A stretch of DNA of 64,000 bases, taken from assembly GCA_022824145.1 (NCBI GenBank), contig JAJEAY010000192.1, positions 1-64,000 on the forward strand, in the 5' to 3' direction. This document shows, in pieces, positions 25,611-35,339 of the stretch (positions are counted from its first letter, which is position 1; the number at the start of each line of letters is the position of its first letter). Below the pieces are notes generated by a model, which was given only the letters and a program-made list of their open reading frames with translations, did not search any database and had not been told where the DNA came from. The position numbers and the translations under genes were made by a program. This DNA comes from Rhodobacter sp. GTDB lineage: Bacteria; Pseudomonadota; Alphaproteobacteria; Rhodobacterales; Rhodobacteraceae.

Positions 25611-26199
25611 TCAGCCGTACCGGTCGCCACTCTGGATGAACTCCTCAACCGCCGCGCGGGCGCGGTCAGAAAATCCGGAGCCGATCTCCCGAATAATCGG
25701 CGTCCCCGAAAGTTCGACCGAAAGTCGGGGTAACGAAAACGAGATACCGAATGACGCCAATCAGCTGCCAGAGACCGACCAGTACAGCCGGTTCGGAAGC
25801 ACTGCGCTGATGCGGCGGGGATAGAAACAAATCGGTCAGCTTGTTGAGATAGGGCCGGAGCGGCCAACGGCGCGCTCCCGTATCGCCATTAAGAAGCGCA
25901 CGGACAACAAGGCGGGCATTCTGAGGCCAGGGCAGCGCAGTCCGTGCCTTGGTGTCGAGACGTGTGATGCTGACTCTGGCGCCGCCACCGCGTCAATCTC
26001 GGCCGACAGACGATGGGACAGGTCGGACAGAACACTTATGTGGAGACGCTCCTTCGACCGAAAAATTTTGAGGCGCCTGTTTCGTCACTCCGGCTGCTGC
26101 TGCAATATCAGCCAGACCCGTACCTTGATGCCCACGTTCGGAAAAACACCGGGCAGCGGCATCCAGTTGGCGGCCCCTGGCATCGGGTTCCTGATTCAC
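25611..26199 (-). pseudogene. Decayed TetR-family regulator
   Basis: The minus strand from 26199 encodes a TetR helix-turn-helix (AAARCFSERGHQGTGLADIA AAAGVTK) that runs off frame after ~45 residues. After frame changes, the same strand encodes the matching ligand domain: ALLNGDTGARRWPLRPYLNK, VGLWQLIGVIRYLVFVTPTF and a final DRARAAVEEFIQSGDRYG with stop at 25611-25613. At least two frameshifts separate the parts, so no full protein can be made. It was probably the regulator of the adjacent Rieske oxygenase. The bases 25403-25610 between it and the kinase hold no recognised gene. Confidence 0.75.
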
Positions 26200-26234
26200 G
26201 CTCGCATTCGCTCACTGTAAAATTTGCGAATCCT

Positions 26235-26256
26235 TGACTTTCTGTCAGTCAGTATA
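26235..26256. promoter_or_regulatory. Candidate TetR operator upstream of the Rieske gene
   Basis: TGACT (26235-26239) and AGTCA (26247-26251) form an inverted repeat with 7 bases between. The 13-base string GTCAGTCAGTATA (26244-26256) recurs exactly at 40008-40020 upstream of the ArsR gene. A site for the now-broken TetR or another regulator is likely; this is inference from position and symmetry. Confidence 0.4.
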
Positions 26257-26292
26257 TGACTCGCCGATTAGTAAGCGGACTTGGAGACCGGA

Positions 26293-27447
26293 ATGGATAG
26301 AGCCACGGAACTTGAACTGATTCGGGAAATTGTCGGCCTTGCGGAACAGAAATCAGCCTTCCTGGACGCGGACATCTCCCATTCACCTATCCGCCGCTAT
26401 GCGAGCGTAGAGCAATTCGACCGGGAACGGGCGACGATCTTTACCCGGGTTCCGACAGTCGCGGCGCAGTCCAGCGAAATCGAAGGTCCACGCTCCTTCA
26501 TTACCAAAAATGTTATGGGACTGCCGGTGCTGCTGGCGCGTGACGACGAAGGCGTGGCGCGCGCCTTCCTGAATGTCTGCAGGCATCGCGGTGCGAAGCT
26601 TGAACGTGCGGCTTCCGGATGCAAACGGGTGTTCACCTGCCCCTATCACGCGTGGAGCTGGACGAATACCGGTGAGCTGCGCAGCGTCCCGCACGAGGCT
26701 CAGGGTTTCCCGCACCTGCCCCGAGCCGAGCGTGGCCTTCGGCGTCTTCCGGTCGCAGAGGCGCACGGCTTCATCTGGATCGTCGCGAACGCCGACGCAA
26801 GCGGCAAGCCTGACATCGACGACTGGCTGTCGGGACTGCACCGGGACTTCAGGTGGCTGGGCCTTGCCGACCACCGGATCGCGGCCGAGGAGACCATAGA
26901 GATTGGCGCGAACTGGAAGATCCTGATGGAAGGCGGTCTCGAGTCCTACCACTTCCGTGTCGCCCACCGTGACACGATCGGGCCGTACTTTGCTGACAAC
27001 CTCCTGTCCTACCAGGTCTTCGGTCCACATCTCCGCTCTGTCCTGCCCCGCGTCTCCATGCCGGATCTGCGCCAGACTCCCGAAGAACGCTGGGAAATCC
27101 GCAGAGATGCGAACCTGCTCTATACCGTCGTGCCAACGATGCAGTTCCTGGTGCAGCAGGACCATATAATGTGGTTTCTGTTCGAGCCGCTCGCGACCGA
27201 CCTGACTTCAGTGCGCATGGCGACACTTGTACCCCGCTCTGCTCCCGACACAGACGAGATGCAGGCACGATGGGAGAAGAACCAGGCCATAACAAAAACC
27301 GCCTTGATGGAAGACTTCGTGCTTGGCGAGGAAATTCAGTCCGGATTCGCGTCGCGCGGCAATCCCAGCCATCTGTTCGGGAGATTCGAAGGCGCCCTTA
27401 ACCGGTTCAACCTCGTGGTCGAAGACATGGTCTACGGGCAGAGCTGA
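26293..27447 (+). CDS. Rieske aromatic-ring-hydroxylating oxygenase, alpha subunit
   Basis: 384 residues. The N-terminal Rieske [2Fe-2S] domain has C96-x-H98 (CRHRGAKL) and C116-x2-H119 (CPYHAW). The C-terminal catalytic domain has the mononuclear iron site ESYHFRVAHRD. Such enzymes hydroxylate or demethylate ring compounds and quaternary amines (for example stachydrine or carnitine oxygenases) and need a reductase, which is not encoded nearby. ATG 26293 follows GGAG. The promoter region holds a symmetric site and the neighbouring TetR gene is broken, so regulation may be lost. Confidence 0.9.
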   Translation: MDRATELELIREIVGLAEQKSAFLDADISHSPIRRYASVEQFDRERATIFTRVPTVAAQSSEIEGPRSFITKNVMGLPVLLARDDEGVARAFLNVCRHRGAKLERAASGCKRVFTCPYHAWSWTNTGELRSVPHEAQGFPHLPRAERGLRRLPVAEAHGFIWIVANADASGKPDIDDWLSGLHRDFRWLGLADHRIAAEETIEIGANWKILMEGGLESYHFRVAHRDTIGPYFADNLLSYQVFGPHLRSVLPRVSMPDLRQTPEERWEIRRDANLLYTVVPTMQFLVQQDHIMWFLFEPLATDLTSVRMATLVPRSAPDTDEMQARWEKNQAITKTALMEDFVLGEEIQSGFASRGNPSHLFGRFEGALNRFNLVVEDMVYGQS

Positions 27448-27548
27448 CGTATGCCACAGGGAATGCCGATTGAGCAGTGACGCCGCCAAGCCCACCGGCC
27501 AGCCCTGCATCAAGCGCAGTTAAACGACCGTGAATCGCTGCTCAGCGG

Positions 27549-28262
27549 CTACGCAAGGAGCATGTTGACACGTCTGTTTCTTGCGCCCTTCTTCTCGATC
27601 TTCCCTATCGTCACGGCACCGATCTCACCGGTTCGCCTTACATGAGTTCCTCCACAGGGCTGCAGGTCGATCTGATCATCACCGCCGCCAATGCGGATCA
27701 GCCGCACACGGCCAGCACCCACAGGTGGTTTCACAGACATTGTCTTCACAAGATCCGGCCTGGCCGCAAGCTCGTCGTCGGTGATCCAGTCTTCCATCAC
27801 GGGCAGATCACGGGAAATCAGCTCTTTGAGCCGCGCCTCCAAAACCAGCCTGTCCTGCGGCGGTTCAGGCATGTCGAAGTCAAGCCTTCCTTTCGCAGCC
27901 GTTATCGCTCCGCCGGTTACCGGCAGAGGAATGACAACCGACAGCAGGTGAAGCCCTGTATGCACACGCATAAAACGGTGACGCCGCTCCCAGTCGAGCC
28001 GTTGGATGACGGTCTGGCCAACACTCGGAAGCGGCATGTCCGGCTCGGGCTGAAGCATGATCTTCGCGTCACGACGCACCGTATCGACAATCCGCAATTC
28101 GCTTTGATTCCAGGTGATCACGCCGGAATCTCCCGGCTGACCGCCGCCACGGGCATAGAACACTGACCGGTCAAGCACTACGCTTCCGTCTTCAGTGATC
28201 TCAGTCACGGTACCGCCCGTCTCACTCAGATAGGGATCTGTCAGGAACAGTGGTTCGGTCAT
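27549..28262 (-). CDS. AlaX-type alanyl-tRNA editing protein
   Basis: 237 residues. Free-standing homologue of the alanyl-tRNA synthetase editing domain; it removes serine or glycine wrongly attached to tRNA-Ala. Zinc ligands are visible in H101-x3-H105 (HTGLHLL) and C203-x3-H207 (CGGTH). The FYARGGGQPGDSG strand near the N terminus is also typical. Its ATG overlaps the stop of the upstream channel gene by 4 bases (ATGA), so the two are translated together. Confidence 0.9.
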   Translation of the reverse strand: MTEPLFLTDPYLSETGGTVTEITEDGSVVLDRSVFYARGGGQPGDSGVITWNQSELRIVDTVRRDAKIMLQPEPDMPLPSVGQTVIQRLDWERRHRFMRVHTGLHLLSVVIPLPVTGGAITAAKGRLDFDMPEPPQDRLVLEARLKELISRDLPVMEDWITDDELAARPDLVKTMSVKPPVGAGRVRLIRIGGGDDQIDLQPCGGTHVRRTGEIGAVTIGKIEKKGARNRRVNMLLA

Positions 28263-30697
28263 GGAGTGTCCCCCTCCCCGTCGTCATCCGTGACTTCCGG
28301 ATCGATTTCCAAATCGTCTTTCAGTGGCAACGGCTCTTTCCGGTCATCCACGACCGCCGTGACGCCCGGATATGTTCCGTGCAGAGCCTCCGGGTTTCTC
28401 AGCCATATGTCACGCTGCGCGAATGGAATCTCAATTCCCTCCTCGGCAAAACGCTCGGCGATACGGTGATTGAGCTCCGACATGACCGAGACTGACTGGT
28501 TTACGTCGCGCAGCACTGCTCGGATACGGAAATCCAGGCTGTCGGCGCCGAAGCCAAGAAAATCCACGCCCGGTTCGGGATCCTCGGTCACCACCGGATG
28601 TTCGGAGGCAATTTCATACAGAATTCTGGCGACCCTGCGGGTGTCGGTTCCATAAGCGACACCCACGCTCACTTTGATCCGCCCGATATTGTTTCCGCGG
28701 GTCCAGTTGGTGACCGAACCTGAAATGAAATCACCGTTCGGGACGATGACGTCGGTTCGGTCAAATGTCTGGATCAGCGTCGACCGGACCGACACTTTTT
28801 TTACGATGCCGACATGCTCGCCAACCTGGATCCAGTCTCCTTCCGACACAGGTCTCTCAATCAAGAGAATGATGCCCGAAACGAAATTCTGGACGATGTT
28901 CTGAAGGCCGAATCCGATGCCGATCGACAGCGCACCGGCAACAAAAGCGATTGAACTGAGGTTGATTCCCGCGGCTGCCGTCGCCAGAAGCGCGGCGAGG
29001 AAGATGCCTACATATCCAATTCCCGAAACAATCGCGACCTGCCCGCCCGGATCGATACGGGTCTTGGGAAGGACGTTGCTGCGCAACGCGGCCTGCACTG
29101 CCCGCGTCGCCAGCAGCAGCACGACGAAGACAATGGCGAATGAAAGAGCATTCTCGGGTGCGACCCGCACGTCACCAAAAGTGAACCCCTCACGAAACCT
29201 CGCCCAGAATTCCGTCAGATCCGCAATTCGGGCGCCCCAGATCAAAGCAAGTACCGGCACGGACGCCAGCGCAAGAGCCAGCCCCAGAAGGGTTGGAACC
29301 AAAGCCGAACGGGTCGCGCTTTCGTCAAGACCCAGCGCCAGACCGTAAAGTTCGTGCAGGAAATCGTTCAGCAGATACACCAGAGCGAGGACAGCAAGCG
29401 TCAATCCGGATGCCACCAGCAGGTACAGGCCCGCATTCAGGTATCCGACCGCCGCGAGGACCGCGCCAAGCGCCGCGATGATGGTCAGCGTACGCCCCAA
29501 AGCTCCGAGCCAACGGGGTGCTGGGGCAGCCGGATTCTCTTCCTTCCTTCCGATCGCGTATGACCGAACCGCGCGTCCGATCGCCGACAGGGATAACGCC
29601 GCGACGGCTGCGACAGGAAACAGCAGGACAGCCGTGCTTGCTTCAGAATAGCCCTCATAGCTGGCCAGAGACTCCAGGAGAGCGGATAGGCCCGCCATTA
29701 ACCCCAGCAGGACAGCTGACCGCCATGCCGTTACACTCCTGCCTGTCTCTTCAATGCCGATCTGGCTTCCGTCGGCCGATTGGTCAGGCACGAGCCGGCT
29801 GGCCAACCAGTCGGCGCCAAGCACGCACAGACCAATGAACGGAATAGATCCGGCGATCAGCTCTCCGCGGGCGCCAAGAAGGCCAGTGGCCTCAATCGCC
29901 CGCTCCAGAAGTAAAATCCCCAACAGCGGAAGGGCGAGATCGCCAAACGAAACCGCAAAATCCATAAGGCGGCGCGACCGTTCGGCCATGCGGCTTCGAA
30001 CACTTTCCGCCACGCGGCGCAGAAGGGTCCGGCCCCGAAACAGCATAAGCGCCGAAAGCGCCAGAAAGAGAACAATGCGCGGAAGGCCGTCAATCAGCAG
30101 TCGGAACCGCGCGTCAGAACTCCAGACCTCCGCAATCTCGGTGCCGGCCGCATTGAGCGAGCCAGCCAGATCATCGAGAGCGGGCGCCCAGTAAACCGGA
30201 TTCAACGGAAACGGATCTTTGCGCAACAGTCTGCCGGCACGACGGTCACGGACGATCGCGTCTATCTCTCCCGCCAGTCCGTCCGCCCGCGCATAGGCAA
30301 CCTCGGCGGCTCTTACCGGAGCCCGGGCTACAGCCAGCCTCTCCGTCAGATCAACTCTCCGATCAGCGATTCCTTCCGGTTCCGGCTCTCCTGAATCGGG
30401 AGCAGGCCCAAGCGCATCGAGCTCCGCGGCGAGAGTCTCGATGCGTGTCGCGTTGGCATCCAGATCACTCAGAAAACGTTCTCGCCAAACGACGATCTCT
30501 TCCCGCAGGGATTCAAACGCCCGCTCAGATGCGCGACCGGCCTCAACCGCCGCTTCAGCGCGTTCGGCGACCAAGTCCCAAGCTTCGTAGTCTATCCCTT
30601 GATGCGGTTCCTGCGCCGGCACTCCGACGCTGGTGACGAGCGCAATGAGAAGCGCTGCGATGGCTGTGCGGAAGTGCACCCGACTAGCCTTCCTCAA
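28259..30697 (-). CDS. MscS-family mechanosensitive channel with DUF3772-type N-terminal region
   Basis: 812 residues. A signal sequence (~1-28) leads into a periplasmic helical region (~30-200, AWDLVAERAEAAVEAGRASE), then ~9-10 membrane helices and the MscS pore and beta domain (GIGFGLQNIVQNFVSGIILL, IERPVSEGDWIQVG, VIVPNGDFISGSVTNWTRGN). Large channels of this DUF3772 type release solutes on osmotic downshock. It overlaps the cysteine synthase gene (14 bases) upstream and the AlaX gene downstream, an unusual but compact three-gene string. Confidence 0.9.
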   Translation of the reverse strand: MRKASRVHFRTAIAALLIALVTSVGVPAQEPHQGIDYEAWDLVAERAEAAVEAGRASERAFESLREEIVVWRERFLSDLDANATRIETLAAELDALGPAPDSGEPEPEGIADRRVDLTERLAVARAPVRAAEVAYARADGLAGEIDAIVRDRRAGRLLRKDPFPLNPVYWAPALDDLAGSLNAAGTEIAEVWSSDARFRLLIDGLPRIVLFLALSALMLFRGRTLLRRVAESVRSRMAERSRRLMDFAVSFGDLALPLLGILLLERAIEATGLLGARGELIAGSIPFIGLCVLGADWLASRLVPDQSADGSQIGIEETGRSVTAWRSAVLLGLMAGLSALLESLASYEGYSEASTAVLLFPVAAVAALSLSAIGRAVRSYAIGRKEENPAAPAPRWLGALGRTLTIIAALGAVLAAVGYLNAGLYLLVASGLTLAVLALVYLLNDFLHELYGLALGLDESATRSALVPTLLGLALALASVPVLALIWGARIADLTEFWARFREGFTFGDVRVAPENALSFAIVFVVLLLATRAVQAALRSNVLPKTRIDPGGQVAIVSGIGYVGIFLAALLATAAAGINLSSIAFVAGALSIGIGFGLQNIVQNFVSGIILLIERPVSEGDWIQVGEHVGIVKKVSVRSTLIQTFDRTDVIVPNGDFISGSVTNWTRGNNIGRIKVSVGVAYGTDTRRVARILYEIASEHPVVTEDPEPGVDFLGFGADSLDFRIRAVLRDVNQSVSVMSELNHRIAERFAEEGIEIPFAQRDIWLRNPEALHGTYPGVTAVVDDRKEPLPLKDDLEIDPEVTDDDGEGDTP

Positions 30698-31718
30698 ATA
30701 CGGTAGGAAGAATCCGACCGCTTCCTGACAGCCAGCCCGGAACCGGCAAGTCCCGCTCCCGAAGAAACGAAGGATTGAACAGCTTCGACTGATAGCGCGT
30801 ACCGTAGTCGCACAGAACCGTCACGACCGTCTTTCCGGGGCCAAGTTCACGCGCCAGCCTGATTGCGCCGGCAACATTGATTCCAGTGGATCCGCCCATA
30901 CAGAGTCCTTCGGCAGAAAGCAGATCATTTACGATCGGCAGTGCCTCTTCGTCTGGCACCTGACAGATAAAGTCAGGCGTGTAGCCCTCCAGGTTGGCAG
31001 TGATCCGGCCCTGTCCAATTCCTTCGGTGACAGAATTGCCTTCCGGTTTGGCCTCACCGTCCCTGTACAGGCTGAAGATACCTGAGCCCATCGGGTCGGC
31101 GATGCCGCAGGTGACGCCCTTCGGCTGCAGTGCCATGCCGACGCCCGCCGCTGTACCACCTGTGCCGACTGAACAGATGAAACCATCGACCCTGCCTTCC
31201 AGCTGTTTCCATATCTCCGGCCCGGTGGTCTCAATATGCGCCTTCCGGTTGGCAATGTTGTCGAACTGGTTCGCCCAGATCGCACCGCCAGGCTCGGATT
31301 CAGCGAGCTTTGCCGCAAGCCGTCCTGAATATTTTACGTAATTATTGGGATTCCTGTAAGGCACAGCGGGCACCTGAACCAGTTCGGCCCCCGCCAACCG
31401 GATCATGTCCTTCTTTTCCTGGCTCTGGGTTTCGGGAATCACGATCACCGACCGGAATCCCATTGCGGCGCCAACCAGTGCGATGCCAATTCCGGTATTG
31501 CCAGCCGTTCCTTCCACGATCGTGCCGCCTGGCCTCAGATCCCCCTGATCGACGGCGTCCTTGATGATATAGAGCGCGGCGCGGTCCTTGACCGACTGGC
31601 CGGGGTTCATGAACTCAGCCTTGCCGTAGATTTCACAACCGGTCGCCTCCGAAGGGGCTTTCAACCGGATCAGTGGCGTTTTGCCCACCGCATCGGGCAG
31701 ATCCCGATAAACCTGCAT
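30684..31718 (-). CDS. cysK: Cysteine synthase A (O-acetylserine sulfhydrylase)
   Basis: 344 residues, fold-type II PLP enzyme. PLP lysine K44 in PGQSVKDRAALY, substrate loop GTAGNTGIG, phosphate loop GTGGTAAGV, and GGSTGINVAGA near the end. It makes cysteine from O-acetylserine and sulfide. Length and the C-terminal tail (DYGTRYQSKLFNPSFLRERD) fit the longer alphaproteobacterial CysK group. ATG 31718 follows GGGGAG. Divergent from the amidotransferase gene. Confidence 0.85.
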   Translation of the reverse strand: MQVYRDLPDAVGKTPLIRLKAPSEATGCEIYGKAEFMNPGQSVKDRAALYIIKDAVDQGDLRPGGTIVEGTAGNTGIGIALVGAAMGFRSVIVIPETQSQEKKDMIRLAGAELVQVPAVPYRNPNNYVKYSGRLAAKLAESEPGGAIWANQFDNIANRKAHIETTGPEIWKQLEGRVDGFICSVGTGGTAAGVGMALQPKGVTCGIADPMGSGIFSLYRDGEAKPEGNSVTEGIGQGRITANLEGYTPDFICQVPDEEALPIVNDLLSAEGLCMGGSTGINVAGAIRLARELGPGKTVVTVLCDYGTRYQSKLFNPSFLRERDLPVPGWLSGSGRILPTVFEEG

Positions 31719-32037
31719 TGCCGCTCCCCTTCACTGGATTTCCGTTCAGTTGCCGTGGTCTAGGCTGCGGCTTCGGCAAACTCAAGCGTCTGCCTGAAAA
31801 CGTGCCGACATCCGAAGTCCAATCGGGATTCGGGTCGCTGTCTGACCACAGTTGGCGGTTCCGGCTGGCAAGAGAACCGCACCCGGGAAACGACCTTCGT
31901 TCGTCGCCATCGACAGGCGACACAGCCGCTGCAGCGGGAAGAACCGCACTTCGGATAGCAGGATCCAGGTCAGGTGGTGCGTTGACGCAAAGCCTGAAAA
32001 ACGGCAAGGGAGACCAAACGAAGGAATTGTCCCCGAA
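31719..32037. other. Divergent promoter region between cysK and the amidotransferase gene
   Basis: About 320 bases with no gene I would defend; a frame upstream of the amidotransferase ATG is open from 31852 but unlike the family. It should carry promoters in both directions. No operator recognised. Confidence 0.4.
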
Positions 32038-32775
32038 ATGAAAAAACCGTTCCTCATTCTGCAGCTCAGACCGGAACCAGAGGCGTCGGACAGCGAATTC
32101 GCGGCCATTCTTAAAGAAGGCGGTTTGGCTTCGGAGCGTACCAAGCGAATCCGACTCGACTGCGAGCCGGTTCCGGCCGAGCTGCGGCTTGACAGCTTCG
32201 CCGGCGTCATCGTCGGCGGCGGCCCCGGATGTGTCAGCGACACGCCCGAGACCAAGTCACCGCAGGAAACCAGAATCGAAGCGGCGGTGATGGCGATGAT
32301 GCCCGAAATCACCGACCGCGACCTGCCGTTCCTTGGCTGCTGTTACGGCATCGGAATCCTTGCCCAGCATCTTGGCGGAACCGTAAACAAGGAGAGGTAC
32401 TCCGAGCCTGTCGGTCCATCCGCCTGCTCGCTGACCGAAGAAGGACGCAGCGACCCGCTGCTTGCCGACTGCCCTGAAAGGTTCAGTGCTTTCGTTGGCC
32501 ACAAGGAGGCCGTGCAGTCCCTGCCTCCAGGCGCAGTCCATCTCGTGAGTTCGGAACCCTGCCCGTATCAGATGATTCGCCACGGAAGGAACGTCTATGC
32601 GACGCAGTTTCATCCTGAAGCGGACTCGACCGAAATCGAGGTACGGATCCGGATCTACCGGAACTACGGCTATTTCCCTCCAGACGACGCCCACCGTCTG
32701 ATTGAAATGTGCCATGCGACCGACGTTCATGCGCCCGGTTCGATACTCCGTAGGTTTGTCGAGCGTTACGGCTGA
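32038..32775 (+). CDS. Class I glutamine amidotransferase domain protein
   Basis: 245 residues. Nucleophile elbow G-x-C-x-G in FLGCCYGIGIL (C102 likely) and the catalytic His-Glu in FHPEAD near 196. The GMP-synthase-like amidotransferase fold without a synthase domain. It releases ammonia from glutamine or acts as a gamma-glutamyl hydrolase; the acceptor is unknown. The ATG at 32038 is where similarity starts. Similar proteins in alphaproteobacteria are annotated simply as glutamine amidotransferase. Confidence 0.85.
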   Translation: MKKPFLILQLRPEPEASDSEFAAILKEGGLASERTKRIRLDCEPVPAELRLDSFAGVIVGGGPGCVSDTPETKSPQETRIEAAVMAMMPEITDRDLPFLGCCYGIGILAQHLGGTVNKERYSEPVGPSACSLTEEGRSDPLLADCPERFSAFVGHKEAVQSLPPGAVHLVSSEPCPYQMIRHGRNVYATQFHPEADSTEIEVRIRIYRNYGYFPPDDAHRLIEMCHATDVHAPGSILRRFVERYG

Positions 32776-32894
32776 ACCGATCGGTCCTGCCATAACCTGC
32801 CAATGGCTGCTACGAATCGAAGGGAAGCTGGTCTCGCCAGCACATAATTCGTCTCAGACTGGCGTGCCGGTCGTTCTCCCGGCCAGCCGCCGCT

Positions 32895-35339
32895 TCAACG
32901 GCGGATTCGCTCTGACTGCGGGTCGTAAAGCGGACGCAGCGCCGCCGTGGCTTTCACCCGGGTGCCCGCAACCTCGATTTCGTAAGTCGACGCGAGTACG
33001 TCCGCTGGGTTCTCGCCCGGGCAGGGCACATATCCCATCCCAACAGCTGCCCCCAACGCATGGCCGTAATTTCCTGAGCTGAGATAGCCGACGAATTCTC
33101 CGTCACGGATGATGGGCTCGTTGTGGAACAGCAGTGGCTCGGGATCCGCAAGCATGAACTGGACCAGACGTCTGGACAGGCCTTCGTCCCGCTTCCTCAG
33201 CACGGCGTCACGTCCGATGAACTCCTGCTTTGCCGTCTTCACTGCGAATCCAAGCCCGGCTTCGAGCACATGGTCCTCGCATGTGATGTCGTGCCCGAAA
33301 TGCCGGTATGCCTTCTCGATACGGCATGAATCCATCATGTGCATGCCGCAGAGCCTGGCGCCCATGGACCGACCCGCCTCCCAGACAGTTTCAAATACAT
33401 GGCAAGCCATGTCCGAGGAAACGTAGATCTCCCAGCCGAGCTCGCCGACATAGGTGATCCGGTGCGCCCTGGCCAGCGCCATTCCAAGCTCGATTTCCTG
33501 CATCGTTCCGAACGGATGGGAGGCGCTGGAAAAGTCGGCCTGGCTGACCGCCTGCATCAGCTCACGGGCCGAAGGCCCCATCACAGCCAGAATCGCTTCA
33601 CCCGCGGTCACGTCAGTGACCGTAACGCGCCGGTCGCCGATGCGTCGGCGCAGCAAGGTTTCGTCGGCAAGTCGGGTCGCGGCCGGAGTGACGGCCAAAT
33701 AGGCTGTCTCGGACAGGCGGGTAACGGTAATGTCCGCCTCGATTCCGCCCGCGTCATTCAGGAACTGGGTGTAGACGATCTTTCCCTCAGGTACCGAAAG
33801 GTCGTTGCAGCAGACAAGGTTCAGGAATTCCTCCGCGTCCGGGCCCTCGACACGAAGCTTGCCGAAGGACGACATGTCATAGATTCCGATGTTTTCCCGC
33901 ACGGCCATGTGCTCGCGCGCGCTGTTTTCGAACCAGTTCTGCCGTTTCCAGCTATAGCTGTATTCCGGATCCTGCCCGTCCTCAGCAAACCAGTTGGCGC
34001 GCTCCCATCCGGCAAGTTCACCGAAAACGGCGCCACGGGCTTTAAGATGTTCATGAAACGGCGTGCGTCGAACTCCACGGGCGGTGTCTTTCTGACGGTA
34101 AGGCCAGTGATCGGCGTAGAGCAGTCCAAGGGTTTCACGTGAACGCTCCGCGAGATACAGCCGGTTGCCCTGGAACGGCTGCATGCGCCCGATGTCCACA
34201 TCGCCCAGATCGAAGGGCCGTTCGCCGGTATCCATCCAGTGCGCAAGCGCCATTCCCGCGCCCCCCGCCGACTGGATGCCCACGGAGTTGAAGCCTGCTG
34301 CGACCCAGACGTTGTCCATTTCCGGACAGATGCCAAGGTGGTAGGCGTCGTCAGGCGTGAAACTCTCAGGACCATTGAAGAATGTGTGGATGCCGGCACT
34401 GCCCAGCATCGGCATCCGATTCACCGCGGATTCAAGGATCGGTTCGAAGTGGTCAATATCCTCGGGCAGCTGGCCGAACTCGAAATCTTCCGGAATCCCG
34501 TCAAGGCCCCAAGGTTTCGCCACCGGCTCGAAGGCGCCAAGCAGGATCTTTCCGGCATCTTCCTTGTAGTAGGAACATTCGTCCGGCACCCGGAGAACCG
34601 GCAGACGCGAAAGCCCGTCGATTGGCTCGCTAACGATGTAAAAATGCTCGCAGGCCTGCAGCGGAACATTCGTGTTCATCATCCGCCCGACCTCGCGGCC
34701 CCACATGCCGGAGCAGTTCACCACGTGCTCGCAGTTGACCGTTCCGATCTCTCCTGTCCCGCTTTTCCACCGCACGCCAGTGATCCGCCGTCCTTCCCGC
34801 GTAACCCCGGTCGCGCCAGTACCCTCAAATATCCTGACTCCCTGCTGCCTCGCGCCCTTGGCCAGCGCCAGCGCGATGTTTGCCGGATCGCCCTGACCGT
34901 CTTTCGCCAGGTAGACGCCGGCCTTGACGTCCGCAACGTTCAGATGCGGATACCGCGCCTTGACCTCTTCCGGGCCGATCTCTTCGACCTCAACGCCGAA
35001 GGCACGCGCCATTGACGCCTGGCGGTAGATTTCCTCCTTCCGGTCCCCGGTCAGCGCCACGGTGATGGATCCAACGCGGGCGAATCCCGTGGCGACTCCG
35101 GTCTCCGCTTCCAGCGCGCCGTAGAGTTCCTGGCTGTATCTCGCGAGCCGTGTCATGTTCGCTGTTGCGCGAAGCTGAGCGATCAGCCCTGCGGCATGCC
35201 ACGTGGTGCCGCTGGTCAGCTTCCTGCGCTCCAACAGGACGATGTCGCGCCAACCTTCCTTCGCAAGATGGTAGGCGACCGAACAGCCAACGACTCCACC
35301 ACCGATGATGACCACCCGTGCATGGGAAGGAACGCTCAT
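32895..35339 (-). CDS. FAD-dependent oxidoreductase with GcvT domain (dimethylglycine/sarcosine dehydrogenase-like)
   Basis: 814 residues. N-terminal DAO-type FAD domain (VVIIGGGVVGCSVAYHLAKE, and WHAAGLIAQLRAT, where the flavin-linking His region lies), then an FAO-type middle domain, then from ~430 the GcvT aminomethyltransferase-like folate domain (YDMSSFGKLRVEGPDAEEFL, GELGWEIYV). This layout belongs to dimethylglycine dehydrogenase and sarcosine dehydrogenase, which demethylate N-methyl groups and hand the carbon to tetrahydrofolate. The PNPOx-like gene overlaps its start by 4 bases. Substrate not fixed by sequence. Confidence 0.85.
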   Translation of the reverse strand: MSVPSHARVVIIGGGVVGCSVAYHLAKEGWRDIVLLERRKLTSGTTWHAAGLIAQLRATANMTRLARYSQELYGALEAETGVATGFARVGSITVALTGDRKEEIYRQASMARAFGVEVEEIGPEEVKARYPHLNVADVKAGVYLAKDGQGDPANIALALAKGARQQGVRIFEGTGATGVTREGRRITGVRWKSGTGEIGTVNCEHVVNCSGMWGREVGRMMNTNVPLQACEHFYIVSEPIDGLSRLPVLRVPDECSYYKEDAGKILLGAFEPVAKPWGLDGIPEDFEFGQLPEDIDHFEPILESAVNRMPMLGSAGIHTFFNGPESFTPDDAYHLGICPEMDNVWVAAGFNSVGIQSAGGAGMALAHWMDTGERPFDLGDVDIGRMQPFQGNRLYLAERSRETLGLLYADHWPYRQKDTARGVRRTPFHEHLKARGAVFGELAGWERANWFAEDGQDPEYSYSWKRQNWFENSAREHMAVRENIGIYDMSSFGKLRVEGPDAEEFLNLVCCNDLSVPEGKIVYTQFLNDAGGIEADITVTRLSETAYLAVTPAATRLADETLLRRRIGDRRVTVTDVTAGEAILAVMGPSARELMQAVSQADFSSASHPFGTMQEIELGMALARAHRITYVGELGWEIYVSSDMACHVFETVWEAGRSMGARLCGMHMMDSCRIEKAYRHFGHDITCEDHVLEAGLGFAVKTAKQEFIGRDAVLRKRDEGLSRRLVQFMLADPEPLLFHNEPIIRDGEFVGYLSSGNYGHALGAAVGMGYVPCPGENPADVLASTYEIEVAGTRVKATAALRPLYDPQSERIRR

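Noticed and set aside
32887..32904. Hairpin CCGCCG/CGGCGG as a terminator of the FAD/GcvT gene
   Set aside because: It overlaps the stop codon and has no T tract; not reported as a terminator.
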